From the NCBI GenBank assembly GCA_023229685.1, contig JALNYT010000001.1, forward strand, positions 434,001 to 498,000: a DNA stretch of 64,000 nt, read 5' to 3'. The position numbers were made by a program, and so were the translations under genes. How positions within the stretch are numbered: position 1 is the stretch's first letter; every line of letters starts with the position of its first letter. Positions 59,857-64,000 of the stretch are shown in pieces. Under the pieces are notes generated by a model. That model did no database searches, was not told the DNA's origin, and saw only the letters and a program-made list of their open reading frames with translations. The stretch is from Sulfuritalea sp. (GTDB taxonomy: Bacteria > Pseudomonadota > Gammaproteobacteria > Burkholderiales > Rhodocyclaceae).

Positions 59857-61322
59857 CGCTGCTCGAAATCACGTTGCTGATCCCGCTGCTGGGAGGCCTG
59901 CTGCTGGCACTCGTCGGCCATCGTCCGATCGCCGGCTGGATCAACATTGCGGTCGGCGTGATGACCTTCGGCGCCGCGCTCGCCATGGCGCTGGAAGTGT
60001 TCGACCACGGCCCGCAACTCTCTCCCAGCCGCATGTTCTACATCGACGCCTTCAATGTGTATCTGGTGGTGCTGACCGCCTTTGTCGGCTTGACGACCTC
60101 CATTTTTTCGCGCCCCTACATGCGCCACGAGGTCGAGCGGGGGCGCGTCACGAGCCGACGCTTGCGTCTCTACCACGCGATGTACCAGTGCTTCCTGTTC
60201 TCGATGCTGCTGGCGCTGTCGACCAACAACCTCGGCATCCTCTGGATCGGGATGGAGCTGGCCACCCTGACCACCGTGCTGCTGGTGTCGCTGTACCGCA
60301 CGCCGGAGGCAATCGAGGCGGCGTGGAAGTATTTCATCCTCTGCGGTGTCGGCATCGCGCAGGCCCTGTTCGGCACCGTGCTGATCTATTTTGCCGCCGA
60401 GACCAAACTCGGCGCCGGCCGCAATGACACGCTGCTGTGGACCGTGCTGCACGAATCGGCGGGCGGTATGGACCCGGCCGTGATCACGCTCGCCTTCGTC
60501 TTTCTGCTGGTCGGCTACGGCACCAAGGTCGGCCTGGTGCCGCTGCACAACTGGCTGCCGGACGCGCACTCCGAAGGTCCGACGCCGATGTCCGCGGTGC
60601 TCTCCGGACTGCTGCTCAACGTCGCGCTGTATGCCCTGGTGCGCGTCAAGATGCTGGTCGACGGCTCCCTCCACACCAACCTCGCCGGCAACCTGATGAT
60701 GGGCTTCGGCCTGCTCTCGTTCACCGTCGCGGGCCTGTTCCTGCACCGCCAGCACGATGTCAAGCGCATGTTCAGCTACTCCTCCATCGAGCACATGGGC
60801 CTGATCACCTTCGGCTTCGGCATGGGCGGACCGCTCGCCACGTTCGGCGCACTGCTGCACATGACCGTGCACTCGCTGACCAAGTCGGCCATCTTCATCA
60901 CCGTCGGGCATGCCTGTCAGCTCGCCGGCACACAGCGGATCAACCAGATTCGCGGCCTCATCCGCACCCAGCCCGCGATCGGCTGGGGGCTGTTGCTCGG
61001 CACCGTGGCGATCGCCGGCTTCCCGCCGTTTGGCGTGTTCATCAGCGAGTTCTTGCTGCTGATGGCCACCATGAAGGCCTGGCCGTGGCTGACCATTCCG
61101 CTGCTGGTCGGCTTCGGCGTGGCCTTCGCCGGACTGTTTCGTCATGTGCAAAAGATGGTCTTCGGCGAGCCGCCGCCGGGACAGAAACCGGTCGAGGCCA
61201 ACATGCTGCCGGTGGTGGTGCATCTGATCCTGGTGCTCTGGCTCGGGCTGGCGATTCCGGGCTTCCTCTCGCGCTGGTTCGAGCAGGCCACGGTGCTCAT
61301 CACGGGGGCTTCGCCGCTATGA
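59853..61322 (+). CDS. hyfF: Hyf-like complex 2, antiporter-like subunit HyfF (NuoN/L family)
   Basis: 489 residues with about 14 helices and the same motifs as the operon 1 copy: VGLVPLHNWLPDAHSEGPTPMSAVLSGLLLN, DVKRMFSYSSIEHMG and LLHMTVHSLTKSAIFI. The start is a GTG at 59853 that overlaps the hyfE stop (GTGA). It is the second ion-conducting subunit of complex 2, in the inner membrane. Confidence 0.92.
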   Translation: MTLLEITLLIPLLGGLLLALVGHRPIAGWINIAVGVMTFGAALAMALEVFDHGPQLSPSRMFYIDAFNVYLVVLTAFVGLTTSIFSRPYMRHEVERGRVTSRRLRLYHAMYQCFLFSMLLALSTNNLGILWIGMELATLTTVLLVSLYRTPEAIEAAWKYFILCGVGIAQALFGTVLIYFAAETKLGAGRNDTLLWTVLHESAGGMDPAVITLAFVFLLVGYGTKVGLVPLHNWLPDAHSEGPTPMSAVLSGLLLNVALYALVRVKMLVDGSLHTNLAGNLMMGFGLLSFTVAGLFLHRQHDVKRMFSYSSIEHMGLITFGFGMGGPLATFGALLHMTVHSLTKSAIFITVGHACQLAGTQRINQIRGLIRTQPAIGWGLLLGTVAIAGFPPFGVFISEFLLLMATMKAWPWLTIPLLVGFGVAFAGLFRHVQKMVFGEPPPGQKPVEANMLPVVVHLILVLWLGLAIPGFLSRWFEQATVLITGASPL

Positions 61323-62917
61323 CGCCACATGGTCCGCTCGCCGAATTTCCGCGCCGCCTGGCCGACATCGGCGTACGCGTCGAGGCCCGGGAGTCGCCCG
61401 GGCTCGCGCCGACGCAACTCATCGTGGTCAAGGCCACCGACTGGAGCCGGCTCGGCATCGAGGCCCGCAGTTGGGGCTGCCGCTGGGTGGCAAGCTGGGG
61501 CGAGGAGGTGGATGCGGAGGGCGGCGCGACAATCCGCATCAACACCTGTTTCGAGCACGCCGGCGCCTACCTGGTGGCGCGCACCGCGGTACCCCGCGCC
61601 GCGCCCGTGCTGGCGTCCCACACCACTTCCTATCCCGCCGCAGATCGTCCCGAGCGCCACATCCGGGACATGCTGGGCGTGGTCTTCTCCGACCACCCGG
61701 ACGCACGCCGCTGGACCCGCCATCAGGCGTGGTCGCAATCCGAGTATCCCTTGCGCCGGGATTTCCCCGCGGCCGGCTCGCCGCAGGCGCGCACCCCGGC
61801 CGATCACCAGTACAACTTTCTGCTGGCGCAGGGCAGCGGCGTCTACGAGATACCGGTCGGGCCGGTGCACGCCGGCATCATTGAACCCGGGCACTTTCGC
61901 TTTCAGGCGGTGGGCGAAACGGTGCTCAAGCTCGAAGAGCGTCTCGGCTACACCCACAAGGGCATCGAGAAGATTGCCGAGGGCCGCGATGTCGACGGCC
62001 TGGCACGCCTGGCCGCGCGCGTCTCGGGCGACTCCACCGTGGCGCACGCCTGGGCGGCATGCATGGCGATGGAGAAGGCCGCCGGCCTCGACCTGCCGCC
62101 GCGCGCCGTCTGGCTGCGCGCGCTGATGTGCGAGCGCGAGCGCGTCGCCAATCATGTCGGCGATATCGGCGCGATACTCAACGACATCGCCTTCGCCTTC
62201 GGTTTCTACCAGTTCGCGCGGCTGCGCGAGGTGTGGCAGCGGGCCTCGCGCGAGGCCTTCGGCCACCGCTTCATGATGGATTGCATCGTCCCCGGGGGCG
62301 TCGCGGCGGACCTGGACCCGCGTTTCATCGCCACCATGCGCGATGAAGCCCGCCTCCTCGGCCAGCAGATCGGCAAGCTGATGGCGATCATCAACGATCT
62401 GCCCTCGGTCGCCGACCGGGTCCGCGGCACCGGCGTGCTCAAGCCTGAATATGCCAAGGCGCTGGGCTGCGTCGGCTATGTCGGGCGCGCGTCGGGCATG
62501 GATTTCGACGTCCGGCGCGATGCGCCTTACCCGCCCTACGACAAGCTGACGTTCAAGGTGCCCGTCCATCACTACGGCGACGTCAATGCGCGGGCGCGGA
62601 TGCGGCTCGAGGAAATCACCGCCTCCCTCGGTCTGATCGAGGCGCTGCTGAGCGGACTGCCGCCGGGACCGGTGCGCGCCGCGTGGACGCATCCGGCGGC
62701 GGGCGCCGAAGGTCTCGGCCTGGTCGAGGGCTGGCGCGGCGAGATCCTGAGTTTCGTTCGCTTCGGCGCCGACGGCCGGATCGCGCGCTTTTTCCCGCGC
62801 GACCCGTCGTGGACCACCTGGCCGGCGCTCGAGCTGCTGATCCACGACAACATCGTTCCCGACTTCCCGGTGTGCAACAAGTCGGTGAACGGGTCCTACT
62901 CGGGACAGGATCTCTGA
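61319..62917 (+). CDS. Hyf-like complex 2, fused NuoCD/HyfG-type large subunit lacking Ni ligands
   Basis: 532 residues: NuoC-like N-part and NuoD/HycE-like body with PVHAGIIEPGHFRF and LGYTHKGIEKIA. The Ni-ligand motifs are replaced just as in operon 1: RVSGDS (S236, S239) and DPSWTT (D495-T500). The shared replacement shows it was fixed before the two operons diverged. Both proteins also share the C-terminal NIVPDFP-x-x-NKS and SYSGQDL ending. ATG overlaps hyfF by 4 bp. Not a functional [NiFe] subunit; the substrate site is unknown. Confidence 0.88.
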   Translation: MTPHGPLAEFPRRLADIGVRVEARESPGLAPTQLIVVKATDWSRLGIEARSWGCRWVASWGEEVDAEGGATIRINTCFEHAGAYLVARTAVPRAAPVLASHTTSYPAADRPERHIRDMLGVVFSDHPDARRWTRHQAWSQSEYPLRRDFPAAGSPQARTPADHQYNFLLAQGSGVYEIPVGPVHAGIIEPGHFRFQAVGETVLKLEERLGYTHKGIEKIAEGRDVDGLARLAARVSGDSTVAHAWAACMAMEKAAGLDLPPRAVWLRALMCERERVANHVGDIGAILNDIAFAFGFYQFARLREVWQRASREAFGHRFMMDCIVPGGVAADLDPRFIATMRDEARLLGQQIGKLMAIINDLPSVADRVRGTGVLKPEYAKALGCVGYVGRASGMDFDVRRDAPYPPYDKLTFKVPVHHYGDVNARARMRLEEITASLGLIEALLSGLPPGPVRAAWTHPAAGAEGLGLVEGWRGEILSFVRFGADGRIARFFPRDPSWTTWPALELLIHDNIVPDFPVCNKSVNGSYSGQDL

Positions 62918-63432
62918 TGCTGCGCATCCTCGGCAAAATCCAGCGCCTCGGCATTGTCACCGAGACTCGGCCGGAACTCGGCGAACCCGCGCTGACCGAA
63001 ATCGGCGAACAACTGAAGGCGCACATCGGCGAGCGCTTCGGCGGCAGCCTGGCCATCCGCGAAGTGGACGCGGGCTCCTGCAACGGCTGCGAACTCGAAG
63101 TCCAGGCGCTCAACAATCCCTTCTACAGCATCGAACGCTTCGGCGTGCATTTCGTCGCCAGCCCGCGCCACGCCGACATGTTGCTGGTCAGCGGCCCCGT
63201 TTCGCGCCACATGGAGACCGCCCTGCTCCGCACTTACGATGCCATGCCGGAGCCGCGGCTGGTCATCGCAGTCGGCGAGTGCGGCGCCTGCGGCGGCGAG
63301 TTCGGCATCAGCTACGCCTCGTGCGGCGCGGTCTCGAATGTCATCCCCGTGGATGGCGTCATCCATGGCTGCCCGCCGACGCCGCTCGATCTCTTGCGCG
63401 GCATCCTCGAGGCGATCGCCAAACGTCCCTGA
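62917..63432 (+). CDS. Hyf-like complex 2, small subunit (HyfI/NuoB type)
   Basis: 171 residues. The Fe-S ligands are kept: C55-NG-C58, VGECGACGG (C122, C125), ASCG (C136), and HGCPPTP (C152). The N-terminal part differs from the operon 1 copy while the cluster region is very similar. The ATG shares one base with the large-subunit stop; AGGA lies 6 bp before. Last gene of operon 2, followed by the 2-oxoacid oxidoreductase. Confidence 0.9.
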   Translation: MLRILGKIQRLGIVTETRPELGEPALTEIGEQLKAHIGERFGGSLAIREVDAGSCNGCELEVQALNNPFYSIERFGVHFVASPRHADMLLVSGPVSRHMETALLRTYDAMPEPRLVIAVGECGACGGEFGISYASCGAVSNVIPVDGVIHGCPPTPLDLLRGILEAIAKRP

Positions 63433-63526
63433 ACTTGTCGATGGCATGGACGGCACCGCGCCGGCGTCCTTTCCCAAGTCGGTGCGACAGGGGTATGCTT
63501 TAAATGCACAAGGTGAAGGAGAAATC

Positions 63527-64000
63527 ATGTTCCAGGTTCGCATTCACGGCCGTGGCGGTCAGGGCGTGGTAACGGCGGCGGAGATGTTGTCGGTCGCCGC
63601 CTTCGACGAGGGGCGCCATGCGCAAGCCTTCCCCAGCTTCGGCTCCGAGCGCATGGGGGCGCCGGTGGTGGCCTTCTGCCGCATCGACGACAAGGAGATC
63701 CGCCTGCGCGAACCGATCATGGAGCCCGACGCAATCATCATTCAGGATCCGACCCTGCTGCATCAGGTCGACGTCTTCGCCGGCCTGAAAAAGGACGGTT
63801 TCATCCTGATCAATACCAGCAAGACCTTCGATCAACTCGGTCTCGGCGATTTCATTCGTGACTGGCGCCACGAACGGCTGTGCACGGTGCCGGCGATGGA
63901 CCTGGCGCTCAAGCACGTCGGCCGGCCGGTGCCCAACGTGCCGCTGCTCGGCGGTTTTGCCGCGGTGGCGGGGGTGCTGCAGCTCGAGTCGGTGATCAAG
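63527..64000 (+). CDS. porG: 2-oxoacid:ferredoxin oxidoreductase gamma subunit (partial at right edge)
   Basis: At least 158 codons, cut by the window edge. VRIHGRGGQGVVTAAEMLSVAAF and the AFPSFGSERMGAPVVAFCRI block are the gamma-domain signatures of pyruvate/2-ketoisovalerate ferredoxin oxidoreductases (PorG/VorC type). It should work with alpha, beta and a ferredoxin-like delta subunit, which are probably next to it outside the window. A strong AAGGAG site precedes the ATG. The 94-bp gap after operon 2 contains a -10-like TATGCT, so it may have its own promoter as well as readthrough. Confidence 0.92.
   Translation, partial: MFQVRIHGRGGQGVVTAAEMLSVAAFDEGRHAQAFPSFGSERMGAPVVAFCRIDDKEIRLREPIMEPDAIIIQDPTLLHQVDVFAGLKKDGFILINTSKTFDQLGLGDFIRDWRHERLCTVPAMDLALKHVGRPVPNVPLLGGFAAVAGVLQLESVIK

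Noticed and set aside
1..64000. CRISPR arrays, tRNA/rRNA genes, insertion sequences, prophage genes
   Set aside because: None seen on reading both strands; the tandem 12-base near-repeat at 11775-11810 is coding sequence in uvrA, not an array.

Overview
The window is GC-rich, densely packed bacterial DNA with a Betaproteobacterial look. Evidence: ssb beside an MFS gene and a complete uvrA nearby, a PntA/PntB transhydrogenase pair, three-subunit GlcDEF glycolate dehydrogenase, and hydrogenase-4-like operons. I infer a facultative, respiratory, possibly autotrophic member of the Rhodocyclales/Nitrosomonadales range; no rRNA, tRNA, IS transposase, prophage or CRISPR array was seen, so the genus cannot be fixed.

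Layout. 1-9 kb: a truncated TAXI-type TRAP binding protein, ssb, an MFS exporter, an unknown 387-residue protein, a two-PAS diguanylate cyclase, then a SARP-like regulator divergent from a small secreted protein. A relic copy of the uvrA promoter and start lies at 6133-6217, 2.8 kb before the real uvrA. 9-20 kb: uvrA, small unknowns, a secreted amidohydrolase, an NAD(P)-binding protein, a methyltransferase, a DUF599 membrane protein, pntB-pntA, and divergent corA; a perfect FNR-type site lies between pntA and corA. 20-30 kb: a leftward glycolate/glycerate operon (hyi, gckA, glcD, glcE, glcF, acyl-CoA ligase, membrane protein). 30-37 kb: cytochrome b561 with two YceI proteins; a compact five-gene leftward operon headed by an unusual HTH-[2Fe-2S]-FNR fusion followed by an S24-fold protein; an LldD-like dehydrogenase; and a hemerythrin behind an FNR-type site.

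37.7-63.4 kb is the most striking part: two paralogous six-gene Hyf-like operons point away from each other (37706-44865 leftward, 55894-63432 rightward). Each encodes HyfB, HyfC, HyfE, HyfF, a fused NuoCD/HyfG-like large subunit and a HyfI-like small subunit. In both large subunits the N-terminal Ni-binding Cys pair is Ser-Ser and the C-terminal pair is also lost, while the small subunits keep their Fe-S cysteines. They therefore look like energy-converting-hydrogenase-related ion pumps, not hydrogenases. Neither operon has a HyfA/HyfH-type ferredoxin subunit. Operon 2 is followed by the gamma subunit of a 2-oxoacid:ferredoxin oxidoreductase, cut by the window edge, suggesting ferredoxin as a redox partner. 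Between the operons lie two divergent SulP transporters with odd architectures, a cobalamin adenosyltransferase, an FNR-site-preceded DUF2249-FmdE pair, and a leftward aroG - GT39 - UbiA-family - cyclic-nucleotide-binding operon.

Taken together: electron and ion balancing (transhydrogenase, two complex-I-like pumps, 2-oxoacid oxidoreductase), C2 salvage of the kind autotrophs need, anion/bicarbonate-type transport, and low-oxygen control by FNR-like sites. A 25-bp dispersed repeat recurs in gaps and possibly inside three genes.
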